Positions 7,254-17,757 of a DNA stretch of 64,000 bases are shown here, piece by piece. The stretch covers positions 1 through 64,000 of the forward strand of contig JANDJZ010000199.1 in the NCBI GenBank assembly GCA_027943245.1, written 5' to 3'. Origin of the DNA: Acanthamoeba sp. SK_2022b. Lineage: Eukaryota; Discosea; Longamoebia; Acanthamoebidae. Numbering within the stretch: the stretch's first letter is position 1; every line of letters starts with the position of its first letter. The notes below the pieces were generated by a model. That model searched no databases. It saw only the letters and a list, made by a program, of their open reading frames with translations, and was not told the DNA's origin. A program made the position numbers and the translations under genes.

Positions 7254-7898
7254 TTACAACAAGCCGGGGAATATCGCCTTAATGCCGGTAACGATAAACT
7301 CGATGCCGAGCGCCATCAGCAGCAGACCCATGATACGGGTGATCACGTTGATGCCGGTCTGCCCCAGCAAACGCACCAACAGCGGCGCGGCGCGGAACAA
7401 CAGCCAGCAGCAAAAGGCGAACAAGGCGATAGCGACCGCAAAACCGAGCAGGCTTTGCCAGTTGTGATAACGGGAGCTCCACACGATGGTGGAACTGATC
7501 GCCCCCGGCCCCGCCATCAGCGGCAGCGCTAGCGGCACTACGCCGATGCTTTCGCGGATCGCGCTCTCCGACTTCTCCTGTTTGTTCTGTTTGTCTTCCC
7601 CCAGCTTGCCGCTGATCATCGACATGGCGATGGTCACCACCAGAATACCGCCGGCGATGCGGAACGAATCGATAGAGATGCCGAACATCCGCAGGATCCC
7701 TTCCCCCAGGAACAGCGAGGTCCACAGAATGATGGCGACCGACAGGTTGGCGGTCAGGTTGGTTTTATTGCGCCCCGCTTCCGCCTGGTAACTGGTCATG
7801 CTGATGAACACCGGCAAAATTCCCACCGGGTTGACCAGTGCAAACAGACCGACAAAGAACTTGATAAAGCCGGAAAGATCCAACAGAGATTGGCCCAC
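7254..7898 (-). CDS. ychE: MarC/UPF0056 family inner-membrane protein YchE
   Basis: 214 residues, six predicted hydrophobic segments, no known catalytic motif. Members (MarC, YhgN, YchE) are inner-membrane proteins whose transport role is unproven. The N-terminus has the typical GLFALVNPVGILPVFISMT; a polar loop (GEDKQNKQEKSE) lies mid-protein, and a GLLLMALGIEFIVTGIKAIF helix ends it. The start is GTG at 7898 with GGAG 6 nt upstream. Position between oppA and adhE is as in E. coli. Confidence 0.92.
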   Translation of the reverse strand: MGQSLLDLSGFIKFFVGLFALVNPVGILPVFISMTSYQAEAGRNKTNLTANLSVAIILWTSLFLGEGILRMFGISIDSFRIAGGILVVTIAMSMISGKLGEDKQNKQEKSESAIRESIGVVPLALPLMAGPGAISSTIVWSSRYHNWQSLLGFAVAIALFAFCCWLLFRAAPLLVRLLGQTGINVITRIMGLLLMALGIEFIVTGIKAIFPGLL

Positions 7899-8173
7899 AG
7901 ATGGCTCCGCGTTAAGTACTATAAAAAGGTGTGCTGCCTATGCGCGCTAATGTAATGGAATTGCCGCGGGTAATCCATCCGGCCAGAGCAGCATTTTTGA
8001 CTGTCAGCAAGTTATGCAGCGAAACAAATGCCCTTTGTTAAAGTGATGTATGGCCTTTTGATTTTTTATGTTGAAAAAAGAGTCATTGCTCACAGTTATC
8101 AAGAATGATTCCCAACACCCGCAAGCTGAAAGGTGTCAGCTTGCAGTTTTCATGATTTAGATCACAAATCAAC

Positions 8174-8189
8174 TACCCAACAGTGGGTA
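8174..8189. promoter_or_regulatory. Palindrome TACCCAACAGTGGGTA in the adhE leader
   Basis: Two 6-bp arms around ACAG, about 240 bp before adhE and just after a TGATTTAGATCACAAATCA stretch resembling CRP/FNR-type sites. The remainder of the 531-bp ychE-adhE interval shows no gene. Which regulator binds is not known from the sequence. Confidence 0.3.
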
Positions 8190-8429
8190 AGCTCTTAGTC
8201 GTAGGCAGGGAGTAGAACAAAGTGGGTGGCCACATCGCCGATTCCGTTCTCCTCACGGTCTGCCCCTCCGGCTGGCGTAGGGTAAAGCTCTTTAAGCAAA
8301 TCAGCAGCATGCGAAGAAATAACGCGGGAAAGCCCCGGTATTCTCATCACCGTTTATTCCCGTTAGGACTATACTAGTGGCTCGCACGGCTTATTTACTG
8401 AAAGAGTTTAACATTATCAGGAGAGCATT

Positions 8430-11102
8430 ATGGCTGTAACGAATGTCGCTGAACTGAACGAGCTTGTCGCACGTGTCAAAAAAGCCCAGCGCGAATATGC
8501 CAACTTCACTCAAGAGCAAGTGGATAAAATCTTCCGCGCTGCCGCCCTCGCCGCTGCTGATGCCCGTATCCCGTTGGCCAAAATGGCCGTGGAAGAATCC
8601 GGAATGGGTATCGTCGAAGACAAAGTGATCAAAAACCACTTCGCTTCCGAGTACATCTACAACGCCTATAAAGACGAAAAAACCTGTGGCATCCTGTCTG
8701 AAGATGACACCTTCGGTACCATCACCATCGCCGAACCTATCGGCCTGATTTGCGGTATCGTTCCTACCACCAACCCAACTTCTACCGCGATCTTCAAAGC
8801 GCTGATCAGCCTGAAAACCCGTAACGGCATCATCTTCTCGCCGCACCCGCGTGCGAAGAATGCCACCAATAAAGCCGCCGATATCGTGCTGCAGGCCGCT
8901 ATCGCCGCCGGCGCGCCAAAAGACATCATCGGTTGGATCGACCAACCGACCGTCGAGCTGTCCAACCAGCTGATGCACCACCCGGACATCAACCTGATCC
9001 TGGCCACCGGTGGCCCGGGCATGGTGAAGGCCGCCTACAGCTCCGGCAAGCCTGCCATCGGCGTCGGTGCCGGTAATACCCCGGTCGTGGTAGACGAAAC
9101 CGCAGACATCAAGCGCGTGGTCGCCTCTATCCTGATGTCCAAAACCTTCGACAGCGGCGTTATCTGCGCTTCCGAACAGTCGGTCATCGTCGTCGACGCT
9201 ATTTATGATGCGGTACGCGAACGTTTCGCTTCCCACGGCGGCTATCTGCTGCAGGGTAAAGAACTGAAAGCGGTTCAGGACATCATTCTGAAAAACGGCG
9301 GTCTGAACGCGGCCATCGTGGGGCAATCCGCACCGAAAATCGCCGAGATGGCGGGCATCAAAGTGCCTGCCAACACCAAAGTGCTGATCGGCGAAGTGAA
9401 GCTGGTCGACGAGTCCGAGCCTTTCGCACATGAAAAACTGTCGCCTACCCTGGCGATGTACCGGGCCAAAGATTTCGAAGACGCCGTCGCCAAAGCTGAG
9501 AAACTGGTCGCCATGGGCGGTATCGGCCACACCTCCTGCCTGTACACCGACCAGGATAACCAAACGGCTCGCATCGCCTACTTCGGCGATAAAATGAAAA
9601 CGGCTCGTATCCTGATCAACACCCCGGCTTCTCAGGGCGGTATCGGCGACCTGTATAACTTCAAACTCGCGCCTTCGCTGACGCTGGGTTGCGGCTCCTG
9701 GGGTGGTAACTCCATCTCTGAGAACGTCGGACCTAAACACCTGATCAACAAGAAAACTGTAGCGAAGCGAGCAGAAAACATGTTGTGGCATAAACTTCCG
9801 AAATCGATCTACTTCCGCCGGGGCTCGCTGCCTATCGCGCTGGAAGAAGTGGCGACCGACGGGGCAAAACGCGCCTTCATCGTGACCGACCGTTTCCTGT
9901 TCAACAACGGCTATGCCGACCAGATCACCAAGGTTCTGAAGTCTCACGGCATCGAAACCGAAGTGTTCTTCGAAGTGGAAGCCGATCCGACGCTGAGCAT
10001 CGTGCGCAAGGGCGCAGAGCAGATGAACTCCTTCAAGCCGGACGTCATCATCGCGCTGGGCGGCGGTTCGCCGATGGACGCCGCGAAAATCATGTGGGTG
10101 CTGTACGAACATCCTGAAACCCACTTCGAGGATCTGGCGCTGCGCTTCATGGACATCCGTAAGCGTATCTACAAGTTCCCGAAAATGGGCGTGAAAGCGA
10201 AAATGATCGCCATCACCACCACGTCAGGCACCGGTTCGGAAGTCACGCCGTTTGCCGTCGTAACCGACGACACCACCGGACAGAAATACCCGTTGGCCGA
10301 CTATGCGCTGACTCCAGACATGGCAATTGTCGATGCCAACCTGGTGATGAACATGCCGAAATCCCTGTGCGCCTTCGGCGGTCTGGATGCGGTCACCCAC
10401 GCGCTGGAAGCCTACGTTTCGGTGCTGGCGAACGAATACTCCGACGGCCAGGCGTTGCAAGCGCTGAAACTGTTGAAAGAGTATCTGCCGGCCAGCTATA
10501 AAGAAGGCGCGAAAAATCCGGTTGCCCGTGAACGCGTGCACAACGCCGCCACCATCGCCGGTATCGCCTTCGCCAACGCCTTCCTCGGGGTCTGTCACTC
10601 CATGGCGCACAAGCTGGGTTCGGAGTTCCACATTCCGCACGGCCTGGCCAACGCGATGCTGATTTCCAACGTCATTCGCTACAACGCGAACGACAACCCG
10701 ACCAAGCAGACGGCCTTCAGCCAGTACGACCGCCCTCAGGCGCGCCGCCGCTACGCTGAAATCGCCGACCACCTCGGCCTGAGCGCACCGGGCGACCGCA
10801 CTGCGCAGAAGATTGAGAAACTGCTGGCCTGGCTGGACGAGCTGAAAACCGAGTTGGGCATCCCAACCTCCATCCGTGAGGCGGGTGTGCAGGAAGCGGA
10901 CTTCCTGGCGAAAGTCGACAAGCTGTCGGAAGATGCATTCGACGACCAATGTACCGGCGCCAACCCACGCTATCCGCTGATTGCCGAGCTGAAGCAAATC
11001 ATGCTGGATACCTTCTACGGCCGCGAATTCAGCGAAGCGGTAGAAGAGGAAGCGGCCGCTCCGGCTGCCGCCAAAGCCGCGGTAAAGAAGCCCAAGAAAT
11101 AA
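8430..11102 (+). CDS. adhE: Bifunctional acetaldehyde-CoA/alcohol dehydrogenase AdhE
   Basis: 890 residues. It reduces acetyl-CoA to acetaldehyde and then ethanol with NADH during fermentation, forming spirosome filaments. Residues 1-440 are the CoA-acylating aldehyde dehydrogenase (catalytic Cys246 in GVICASEQ; IVPTTNPTSTAIFK). A linker leads to the iron-dependent alcohol dehydrogenase (GGGSPMDAAK, TTSGTGSEVTPFAV, metal ligands in THALEAY and CHSMAHKLGSEFHIPHG). The C-terminus has an Ala/Lys-rich tail. AGGAGA lies 5 nt before ATG 8430. A strong terminator follows. The gene is monocistronic with a long leader, as in E. coli, where regulation is by redox and carbon signals. Confidence 0.98.
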   Translation: MAVTNVAELNELVARVKKAQREYANFTQEQVDKIFRAAALAAADARIPLAKMAVEESGMGIVEDKVIKNHFASEYIYNAYKDEKTCGILSEDDTFGTITIAEPIGLICGIVPTTNPTSTAIFKALISLKTRNGIIFSPHPRAKNATNKAADIVLQAAIAAGAPKDIIGWIDQPTVELSNQLMHHPDINLILATGGPGMVKAAYSSGKPAIGVGAGNTPVVVDETADIKRVVASILMSKTFDSGVICASEQSVIVVDAIYDAVRERFASHGGYLLQGKELKAVQDIILKNGGLNAAIVGQSAPKIAEMAGIKVPANTKVLIGEVKLVDESEPFAHEKLSPTLAMYRAKDFEDAVAKAEKLVAMGGIGHTSCLYTDQDNQTARIAYFGDKMKTARILINTPASQGGIGDLYNFKLAPSLTLGCGSWGGNSISENVGPKHLINKKTVAKRAENMLWHKLPKSIYFRRGSLPIALEEVATDGAKRAFIVTDRFLFNNGYADQITKVLKSHGIETEVFFEVEADPTLSIVRKGAEQMNSFKPDVIIALGGGSPMDAAKIMWVLYEHPETHFEDLALRFMDIRKRIYKFPKMGVKAKMIAITTTSGTGSEVTPFAVVTDDTTGQKYPLADYALTPDMAIVDANLVMNMPKSLCAFGGLDAVTHALEAYVSVLANEYSDGQALQALKLLKEYLPASYKEGAKNPVARERVHNAATIAGIAFANAFLGVCHSMAHKLGSEFHIPHGLANAMLISNVIRYNANDNPTKQTAFSQYDRPQARRRYAEIADHLGLSAPGDRTAQKIEKLLAWLDELKTELGIPTSIREAGVQEADFLAKVDKLSEDAFDDQCTGANPRYPLIAELKQIMLDTFYGREFSEAVEEEAAAPAAAKAAVKKPKK

Positions 11103-11120
11103 CGGTTCCGTGAACCGATA

Positions 11121-11150
11121 AAAAAAACCCGCCAAACGGCGGGTTTTTTA
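11121..11150 (+). terminator. Rho-independent terminator of adhE
   Basis: Stem cccgcc/ggcggg with loop aaac, followed by six T and preceded by seven A, so it may also stop transcripts from the right. Confidence 0.9.
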
Positions 11151-11222
11151 TTGCGCCTGAGGCGCTGCATTTCGATTCACGCCGCCAAAACGCTTCAGCG
11201 GGCTCTGGCGGCATTTTCACCC

Positions 11223-11807
11223 TTAGTCCAGGGAGTGAATCGCCTCTTTATAATGCTTGCGGCAGACGGAGACATAGCTCTCGTTACCGCCAATCACCAC
11301 CTGTTCACCGGCATGCATCGCTTTGCCATTCTCGTCCAGTCGCAGCACCATATTGGCTTTGCGCCCGCAGTGACAGATGGTTTTCAATTCCACCAGCTTA
11401 TCGGCCCAGGCCAGCAAATAGTGGCTGCCGGTAAACAACTCACCGAGAAAATCGGTGCGCAGGCCGTAACACAATACGGGAATGTCCAGTTGGTCCACCA
11501 CATCGCACAATTGCTCAACCTGCGCTTTGGTCAGGAACTGGCTTTCATCGAGCAGCACACAATGCACCTGCTGCTGTTGATGCTCTTGCTGAATCATGGC
11601 GAAGAGCATTGAGTCGTTGTTATAGAGCTGGGCCTGTGAAGATAACCCGATGCGCGAGCTGACTTTGCCTACGCCATAGCGGTGATCGATCTCCGCGGTG
11701 AACACCAGCGTGCGCATACCACGCTCTTGATAGTTATATGAAGACTGTAGCAGCGCGGTAGACTTGCCGGCATTCATCGCAGAGTAATAAAAATAAAGTT
11801 GAGCCAT
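11223..11807 (-). CDS. tdk: Thymidine kinase
   Basis: 194 residues, type II thymidine kinase of the pyrimidine salvage pathway, converting thymidine to dTMP with ATP. The P-loop is [10 protein letters not shown] (about residues 8-17), the Walker-B-like segment is LLDESQFL (catalytic Glu), and the C-terminal part has the Cys/His zinc site (CHCGRKAN and CRKHY). The lid region ([18 protein letters not shown]) is present. It stands alone between adhE and hns as in other Enterobacterales; its 3' end faces the adhE terminator. Confidence 0.95.
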   Translation of the reverse strand: MAQLYFYYSAMNAGKSTALLQSSYNYQERGMRTLVFTAEIDHRYGVGKVSSRIGLSSQAQLYNNDSMLFAMIQQEHQQQQVHCVLLDESQFLTKAQVEQLCDVVDQLDIPVLCYGLRTDFLGELFTGSHYLLAWADKLVELKTICHCGRKANMVLRLDENGKAMHAGEQVVIGGNESYVSVCRKHYKEAIHSLD

Positions 11808-12510
11808 GGCCCCGCCACTCCGATGGTATAAGAAATATTCAAATGTTGATTAGGACGGTGAGTGTACCATAACCCGCCCCCCGGCTCAGCCCAAAGCGAA
11901 CGAATATTGCGTTCGCCGTAATAATGCGCTTTCAAGCGAAACATATCGTTCTGTCGGCATGTTCTTTTTACAGCTATTTACAGGATAATGTATGCCTGTC
12001 ATCACTATTAATTCTTGCTAATGGTTAGCCCCAGGCATTTGCCCATTAATGCATAGCCGCCCTTTCCCCTCTGCAGGCGCTGTAGCTGCGGCGGAACGCC
12101 TGTCTATTTATACGTGAGGCCAATAACGGGCATTTAATCGCCTTCGCCAACGCCCCGACGTTACCTGACGCAATCTTTACCTATATACCCCTATTGTTTA
12201 CAATGTCTGCCTTGCCATGGCGTGATTAAGCCCACAGAACCCATTGTAATATTGATATAAATTACGGCGATAACTTATCGATGAAAGCCTTGCGACACGT
12301 GCCCTTTAAAGCCTGTCTGCTGAAATTTTGACTTAAGCTCGATGAAGGTAATAGTTAACAGGCCTTCCTATTATTTGTCGGACTGATCCGATTAACGGTT
12401 TTTTTAAAGGTAAATTTGAGTATTCAAGTCAATTTGGCTATTGCAGAAAAGAAAAGAGCACTCTATTATTATCGAGACGCCCCCCACCAATATAATTTGA
12501 GACTAGGACA
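11808..12510. other. tdk-hns intergenic region, no gene found
   Basis: About 700 bp, AT-rich towards the right. It separates the divergent tdk and hns genes and must contain both promoters. Curved-DNA-like A/T tracts precede hns, fitting the autoregulation and Fis control known for hns in E. coli. No open frame with a credible start and no small-RNA signature was found. Confidence 0.5.
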
Positions 12511-12918
12511 ATGAGCGAAGCATTAAAGATTTTGAACAACATCCGCACCCTGCGCGCCCAGGCAAGAGAATGCACTCTGGAAACGCTGGAAGAAATGCTC
12601 GAGAAACTGGAAGTTGTTGTGAACGAACGTCGCGAAGAAGACAGCCAGGCTCAAGCAGAAATCGAAGAACGCACTCGTAAGCTGCAGCAATACCGCGAAA
12701 TGCTGATTGCTGACGGTATCGACCCGAATGAGCTGCTGCAAACCATGGCTGCCAACAAGGCTGCCGGTAAAGCAAAACGTGCAGCACGTCCTGCTAAATA
12801 CCAATATAAAGACGAAAACGGCGAGCTGAAAACCTGGACCGGCCAAGGCCGTACTCCTGCGGTGATTAAGAAAGCTATCGAAGAGCAAGGTAAATCTCTG
12901 GACGATTTCCTGCTGTAA
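12511..12918 (+). CDS. hns: Nucleoid-associated silencer H-NS
   Basis: 135 residues, the normal H-NS length. It binds AT-rich DNA, forms filaments and silences horizontally acquired genes. Residues 1-46 and 57-80 form the dimer and oligomer coiled-coil segments ([31 protein letters not shown]). The C-terminal DNA-binding domain has the AT-hook-like TWTGQGRTP loop at about residues 109-117. Stand-alone gene with its own terminator. The window includes plausible targets, such as the foreign segment and the AT-rich 41-45 kb region. Confidence 0.98.
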   Translation: MSEALKILNNIRTLRAQARECTLETLEEMLEKLEVVVNERREEDSQAQAEIEERTRKLQQYREMLIADGIDPNELLQTMAANKAAGKAKRAARPAKYQYKDENGELKTWTGQGRTPAVIKKAIEEQGKSLDDFLL

Positions 12919-12940
12919 TAGCGATTCAGTCCGTATCTGA

Positions 12941-12966
12941 AAGGCTCCCTGCGGGGGGCCTTTTCA
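12941..12966 (+). terminator. Rho-independent terminator of hns
   Basis: Nine-pair stem aaggctccc/ggggggcctt (one G-T pair) with a four-base loop and a short T tract. Confidence 0.8.
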
Positions 12967-13053
12967 TTTTAAAGCTTATCGTTCTGTACCCGCCCCCCTA
13001 TCCTTTTAGTAAATATCCTAATTCGCTTTTCCTTCGATCATGGAATTTCAGTG

Positions 13054-13083
13054 AAAAAAAAGGGACCCTAAGGCCCCCTTTAT
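13054..13083 (-). terminator. Terminator of the epimerase gene
   Basis: On the minus strand aaaggg and cccttt pair around a gccttaggg-containing loop and are followed by a run of T, 20 bp after the epimerase stop. Confidence 0.75.
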
Positions 13084-13102
13084 CGCATTTACCCACGTTC
13101 AA

Positions 13103-14113
13103 TTATTGAACCTGGTAGAATGCCTTATACCAGTCAACGAAGCGCTTCACGCCCTCTTCAACGCTGGTTTCCGGTTTAAAACCAATGTCACGATAAAGCT
13201 CTTCCGTATCTGCGCTGGTATCCATCACGTCGCCAGGCTGCATCGGCAGCATATTCTTACGGGCGGTCACCCCCAATGCATGCTCCAACGCACGGATATA
13301 TTCCATCAGTTTAACAGGCGTGTTATTGCCGATATTATAAACATGATACGGTGCGGAACTGGTCGCCGGCGATCCCTGTTCAACGGTCCATGACGGATCC
13401 GCCTGCGGAATAACCGCCTGCAGCCGTACAATCGCCTCAGCGATATCATCAATGTAAGTAAAGTCACGGTGCATTTCACCGTGGTTATATACATCGATGC
13501 TCTCCCCCGCCAATATGGCCTTGGTGAATTTGAACAGCGCCATATCCGGACGCCCCCAAGGGCCATATACGGTAAAGAATCGCAGCCCCGTCGTCGGGAG
13601 ACCGTATAAATGGGAGTAGCTGTGTGCCATCAGCTCATTGGCCTTTTTCGTTGCCGCATACAATGACACCGGATGATCAACCGAATCTTCGGTCGCAAAC
13701 GGCAGCTTGCGATTCAGGCCATATACCGAACTGGAAGAGGCGTAGAGTAAATGCTCGACTTTATTATGACGGCAGCCTTCCAGAACGTTTAAATGGCCGA
13801 TCAGGTTAGCATCCGCATAAGCCAACGGATTGACCAGCGAATAACGTACGCCGGCTTGAGCCCCCAAATGAATGACTCGTTGGAACTGATGCTCGGCGAA
13901 CAATGCCGCCATCCCTTCACGATCGGCCAAATCCAGCTTGATAAAGCGGAATCCCGGCTTATCCGCCAGTCTGTCCAGACGGGCCGTTTTCAGGCCCACG
14001 TCATAATAGTCGTTCAGGTTATCAATGCCGACAACCTGATGACCGGCGGTCAACAAACGCTCTGCAACGTGATAGCCAATAAATCCTGCGGCGCCTGTAA
14101 CCAGGAATTTCAT
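13103..14113 (-). CDS. NAD-dependent UDP-glucuronate 4-epimerase family protein
   Basis: 336 residues, short-chain dehydrogenase fold. The NAD site is GAAGFIGYHVA (residues 7-17), the catalytic triad includes Ser in ASSSSVYG and YAATKKAN (YxxxK). It most resembles UDP-glucuronate 4-epimerases, which make UDP-galacturonate for surface polysaccharides, rather than GalE. ATG 14113 has AAGGAG 5 nt upstream; the GTG two codons earlier overlaps that site and was rejected. It follows ugd by 9 bp on the same strand, so the pair would make UDP-GlcA and then UDP-GalA. Exact substrate is inferred. Confidence 0.85.
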   Translation of the reverse strand: MKFLVTGAAGFIGYHVAERLLTAGHQVVGIDNLNDYYDVGLKTARLDRLADKPGFRFIKLDLADREGMAALFAEHQFQRVIHLGAQAGVRYSLVNPLAYADANLIGHLNVLEGCRHNKVEHLLYASSSSVYGLNRKLPFATEDSVDHPVSLYAATKKANELMAHSYSHLYGLPTTGLRFFTVYGPWGRPDMALFKFTKAILAGESIDVYNHGEMHRDFTYIDDIAEAIVRLQAVIPQADPSWTVEQGSPATSSAPYHVYNIGNNTPVKLMEYIRALEHALGVTARKNMLPMQPGDVMDTSADTEELYRDIGFKPETSVEEGVKRFVDWYKAFYQVQ

Positions 14114-14122
14114 GCCCACTCC

Positions 14123-15466
14123 TTAAATAACCGGTTTAATCGAGGCGCCGCGGCCAATCGCGTAGTAGGTAAAGCCGCGATTCTCCAAACGCTCCGGATC
14201 GTACAGGTTACGTCCATCGAAGATCACCGGCTGCTTCAGTTCACTTTTGATCACGTCGAAGTCCGGTGCGCGGAAATTCTGCCATTCGGTGCAGATCACC
14301 AGAGCATCGGCGCCGTGCAGCGCAGCCTCTTTGGTACCCATCAGCTTCAAGTCGTCACGCTGGCCATAGATGCGTTGGACTTCGTTCATTGCTTCCGGGT
14401 CGTAGGCTTGAACGGTGGCGCCGGCAGCCCACAGTTGCTCCATCAGCACGCGGCTGGACGCTTCACGCATGTCATCGGTATTCGGCTTGAACGCCAGGCC
14501 CCACAGCGCGAAGGTTTTGCCCTTCAGATCGCTGCCGAAGTAGTCTTTGATAAAGCTGTTCAGCTTATCTTTCTGTTGGTAGTTGACCTGCTCAACCGCC
14601 TGCAGCAGCTTCGGTTGATAACCGATCTGCTCCGCCGTGCGGATCAACGCCTGGACATCTTTCGGGAAGCAAGAACCACCGTAGCCGCAGCCAGGGTATA
14701 TGAAGTGATAACCGATGCGTGAGTCGGAACCGATGCCCTGACGCACTTTCTCAATGTCCGCCCCCAGCATTTCCGCCAGGTTGGACATTTCGTTCATAAA
14801 GCTGATCTTGGTCGCCAGCATGCAGTTGGCAGCATACTTGGTCAGCTCTGCGCTACGGATATCCATCATGATCATACGATCGTGATTGCGGTTAAACGGC
14901 TCGTACAGCTCGCGAATAGGTTCGATCACATCTTTATTATCGGTACCGATAACGATGCGCTCAGGGCGCATACAGTCTGCTACCGCCGCACCTTCCTTCA
15001 GGAATTCCGGGTTAGACACCACGTCGAACGGCACGCTGCTGCCGCGTTTCGCCAGCGTTTCCGCCATCACCTGACGCACTTTGTCCGCCGTGCCGACCGG
15101 AACGGTGGACTTGTCGATCACCACTTTACGATCGGTCATGTGCTCGGCGATGGTGCGCGCAACCGCAGTGACATATTTCAGGTCAGCGGAACCGTCTTCA
15201 TCCGGCGGCGTACCGACGGCGATGAACTGGATATTCCCGTGCGCCACGCCCGCTTTGGCATCGGTAGTGAAATGCAGACGGCCGGCCTCATAGTTTTGCT
15301 GCACCAGCGGCGTCAGGCCCGGTTCAAAAATCGGGATATTTCCTTTTTTCAGGTTTTCGACTTTTCGCTCATCGACGTCAATGCACATAACGTCATGGCC
15401 AACTTCAGCCAGCACGGCGGCCTGCACCAGACCCACATAACCAATACCAAAAACTGTTACTTTCAT
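14123..15466 (-). CDS. ugd: UDP-glucose 6-dehydrogenase
   Basis: 447 residues. It oxidises UDP-glucose to UDP-glucuronate with two NAD+, supplying capsule, LPS and Ara4N-lipid A pathways. The N-terminal Rossmann motif is [15 protein letters not shown] (residues 7-21); the catalytic Cys is in [10 protein letters not shown]; the C-terminal UDP-binding domain has GRNLYDPE. At 447 residues it belongs to the longer class, not the about 388-residue E. coli Ugd. It sits between galU (makes UDP-glucose) and the epimerase, all on the minus strand, giving a three-step UDP-sugar route in one block. Confidence 0.95.
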   Translation of the reverse strand: MKVTVFGIGYVGLVQAAVLAEVGHDVMCIDVDERKVENLKKGNIPIFEPGLTPLVQQNYEAGRLHFTTDAKAGVAHGNIQFIAVGTPPDEDGSADLKYVTAVARTIAEHMTDRKVVIDKSTVPVGTADKVRQVMAETLAKRGSSVPFDVVSNPEFLKEGAAVADCMRPERIVIGTDNKDVIEPIRELYEPFNRNHDRMIMMDIRSAELTKYAANCMLATKISFMNEMSNLAEMLGADIEKVRQGIGSDSRIGYHFIYPGCGYGGSCFPKDVQALIRTAEQIGYQPKLLQAVEQVNYQQKDKLNSFIKDYFGSDLKGKTFALWGLAFKPNTDDMREASSRVLMEQLWAAGATVQAYDPEAMNEVQRIYGQRDDLKLMGTKEAALHGADALVICTEWQNFRAPDFDVIKSELKQPVIFDGRNLYDPERLENRGFTYYAIGRGASIKPVI

Positions 15467-15509
15467 GTGAAAATCCTAGTTTTTCAAATTAAGACGAAAG
15501 ATCACTCAA

Positions 15510-16427
15510 TTATTTCTTGTCAGCGGCAACAACCTGTTGCAGCCACTGAGAAAATTCTTTACCGAGGCTGGCATGGCGCATGCCGTATTCCACAAATGCC
15601 TGCATGTAACCCAGTTTGTTGCCACAATCATGGCTCACGCCTTTCAGGTGATACGCTTCCACCGTTTCCTGCTGCATCAACATTTCGATGCTGTCAGTCA
15701 GCTGAATTTCGTCGCCGGCACCTGGAGGCGTTTTCGCCAACAGCGGCCAAATATCGGCGGACAGCACGTAACGACCGACAATCGCCAGGTTGGAAGGCGC
15801 TTTATCCGGCGACGGCTTCTCGACCACGCTGACCATCGGCGCGCTTTCGCCAGGTTGCAGATCGACGCCCTTGCAGTCGGCTACGCCGTAGTTTCCGACA
15901 TCCTTATGCGGCACGGGTTCAACCATGATCTGGCTGACGCCGGTGGCTTCGAAGCGCTGCAGCATGTCGTGCAGGTTGTCTTTTTTCGGATCGGCGCTGT
16001 ATTCATCGAGGATCACGTCCGGCAACACCACGGCGACCGGCTCATCGCCCACCATCGGGTAGGCGCACATGATAGCGTGCCCCAGGCCTTTGGCATTCCC
16101 CTGGCGGACTTGCATCACGGTAACGCCTTTCGGGCAGATCGACTGTACTTCATCCAGCAATTGGCGCTTGACGCGTTTTTCCAGCATCGCTTCCAGTTCG
16201 AAACTGGTATCAAAATGGTTTTCGATCGAGTTTTTGGAGGAGTGAGTGACCAGCACAATCTCGTTAATCCCTGCCGCAATGCACTCATTGACGACGTATT
16301 GGATCAGCGGTTTATCAACCAGCGGCAGCATTTCTTTTGGAATGGCTTTGGTGGCCGGTAACATCCGCGTACCCAAGCCTGCAACCGGGATCACGGCTTT
16401 TCTGACTTTGCGATTTACAGCAGGCAT
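15510..16427 (-). CDS. galU: UTP-glucose-1-phosphate uridylyltransferase
   Basis: 305 residues. It makes UDP-glucose from UTP and glucose-1-phosphate. The nucleotide-binding N-terminus is [22 protein letters not shown] here in two parts ([11 protein letters not shown], then KAIPKEML); further family blocks are [35 protein letters not shown] and [17 protein letters not shown] 16427 (MPAVNRKV) has GAGAGGA upstream and matches known GalU starts; an in-frame ATG 30 bp earlier lacks one. It lies 43 bp upstream of ugd. Confidence 0.96.
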   Translation of the reverse strand: MPAVNRKVRKAVIPVAGLGTRMLPATKAIPKEMLPLVDKPLIQYVVNECIAAGINEIVLVTHSSKNSIENHFDTSFELEAMLEKRVKRQLLDEVQSICPKGVTVMQVRQGNAKGLGHAIMCAYPMVGDEPVAVVLPDVILDEYSADPKKDNLHDMLQRFEATGVSQIMVEPVPHKDVGNYGVADCKGVDLQPGESAPMVSVVEKPSPDKAPSNLAIVGRYVLSADIWPLLAKTPPGAGDEIQLTDSIEMLMQQETVEAYHLKGVSHDCGNKLGYMQAFVEYGMRHASLGKEFSQWLQQVVAADKK

Positions 16428-16640
16428 TATTTCCTCTCTTAAAGCTAAAACGCTCATTTTATGAGCTTGGGCTCGATATAAAAAAACCTTCGGAGTATAC
16501 CAGCTTATGCGCGCCGAGCATTAGCCAGAACACAAATAGAAAACATTTAGGACTATTACCCGTTCTGATAATCGGGAGAATAAATAAACGGTTTAATTAC
16601 CGATAAGTGAATAGCTTGAGATCTCGCCGCTCGGCGCCCG

Positions 16641-17654
16641 TTATTCAGCGCTCAGCATCAGCCGCAATCGGCCCCCGCTGCCCCACACCTGACATTGCCA
16701 GGCGGTGCAACGTTGACTGATCTGGTTCATATAGGTAGCCCCCAGCGTCCCCAGCGGTACGCCGTTGCTCAGCTGAATTTGATTATCCCCGGTATTGACG
16801 TTGGCATGCAGCCCGGCGGAGACCAGAATCAGGTTCTTATTTTCGGCGTGGTAATATCCCAGCAACAGAGGGAATTGGCCATCTAATTTCCCCTGCCGCA
16901 ATAATTGATTAACCTGCTTTAACAATGCTGACATTTGCGGCAGACGATGTTGTTGATTAGCCAGATGGTCTTGCAGCAACCCATTAAATAATGCGCGCAA
17001 CAGCAATGCCGCCAATACGCCATTATCGCCGGCGCGCGTGACGTCCAGGCAATAGAATGCCAGGTCTTTTTCTGACAACGCGGCAATATCCAGCACCAGA
17101 CCGGGATTTTCGCCCGTGGTTAACTGCCGATAGTTGATCCGGCAATGTGCAATGGTCTGCTGTACCGGCGGTTGCAGTTGTTTAAGCAGTTTGACGGCTT
17201 CGGAAGGGTTTTTGCTCAGCGCATCCCAATCCTGAAACAGCTCAACCTCTTCAATCGCCTGAGAGGTGAACATATTGGGGTATAAACACGCCAGCACCGC
17301 TTCACGCAGGCGATTGAGATCGGTCAGGGGCTTCAGCAGGACATCCTGTACGCCCAAGCGTAACACCTTGGCAATGTCGGCCATCTTGTCGGTGGCCGAG
17401 ATCACCAGCACCGGGATCTGCCCCCCCTGCAAACGCAGGTGCTCAACGAATTCGATACCGCCCATTTCCGGCATCGCGAGATCGCACAGAATCAGATCGG
17501 GCTTGAAGTCATCGACGGCACTCAGCGCCTGCAAACCGTTGGTCGCCTCGCCGGTTTCAGCGCCCAGCGAGGTCAAATAACCGACCAGCACGGAACGAAA
17601 AACCTGTTCGTCCTCAACGATCAAGATGCGTTTGTGAGTGAGTGGTAATGCCAT
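16641..17654 (-). CDS. rssB: Response regulator RssB, RpoS adaptor
   Basis: 337 residues. RssB delivers the stationary-phase sigma factor RpoS to the ClpXP protease. The N-terminal receiver domain starts ILIVEDEQVFRS, with the phosphorylatable Asp in LILCDLAMPEMGG and the conserved Lys in VLLKPLTDLNRLREAV. A helical linker is followed by a degenerate PP2C-like C-terminal domain (FYCLDVTRAGDNGVLAALLLRAL, in two blocks). ATG 17654 fits the E. coli start; in-frame starts up to 17705 add a 17-residue extension. The rssA gene lies upstream on the same strand. Confidence 0.93.
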   Translation of the reverse strand: MALPLTHKRILIVEDEQVFRSVLVGYLTSLGAETGEATNGLQALSAVDDFKPDLILCDLAMPEMGGIEFVEHLRLQGGQIPVLVISATDKMADIAKVLRLGVQDVLLKPLTDLNRLREAVLACLYPNMFTSQAIEEVELFQDWDALSKNPSEAVKLLKQLQPPVQQTIAHCRINYRQLTTGENPGLVLDIAALSEKDLAFYCLDVTRAGDNGVLAALLLRALFNGLLQDHLANQQHRLPQMSALLKQVNQLLRQGKLDGQFPLLLGYYHAENKNLILVSAGLHANVNTGDNQIQLSNGVPLGTLGATYMNQISQRCTAWQCQVWGSGGRLRLMLSAE

Positions 17655-17757
17655 CAGCCGAGCCTCGTCCCTTTCCATAGTGTAATAGTGGCTCAAAAAG
17701 GTCACTTATGCTCGTCTGAATCAGACCGACCGCGCATTGCCAACCAAGAACCGAGAA

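Noticed and set aside
8391..10124. Long minus-strand frame opposite adhE
   Set aside because: Shadow of the strongly codon-biased adhE gene; no motif, no credible start.
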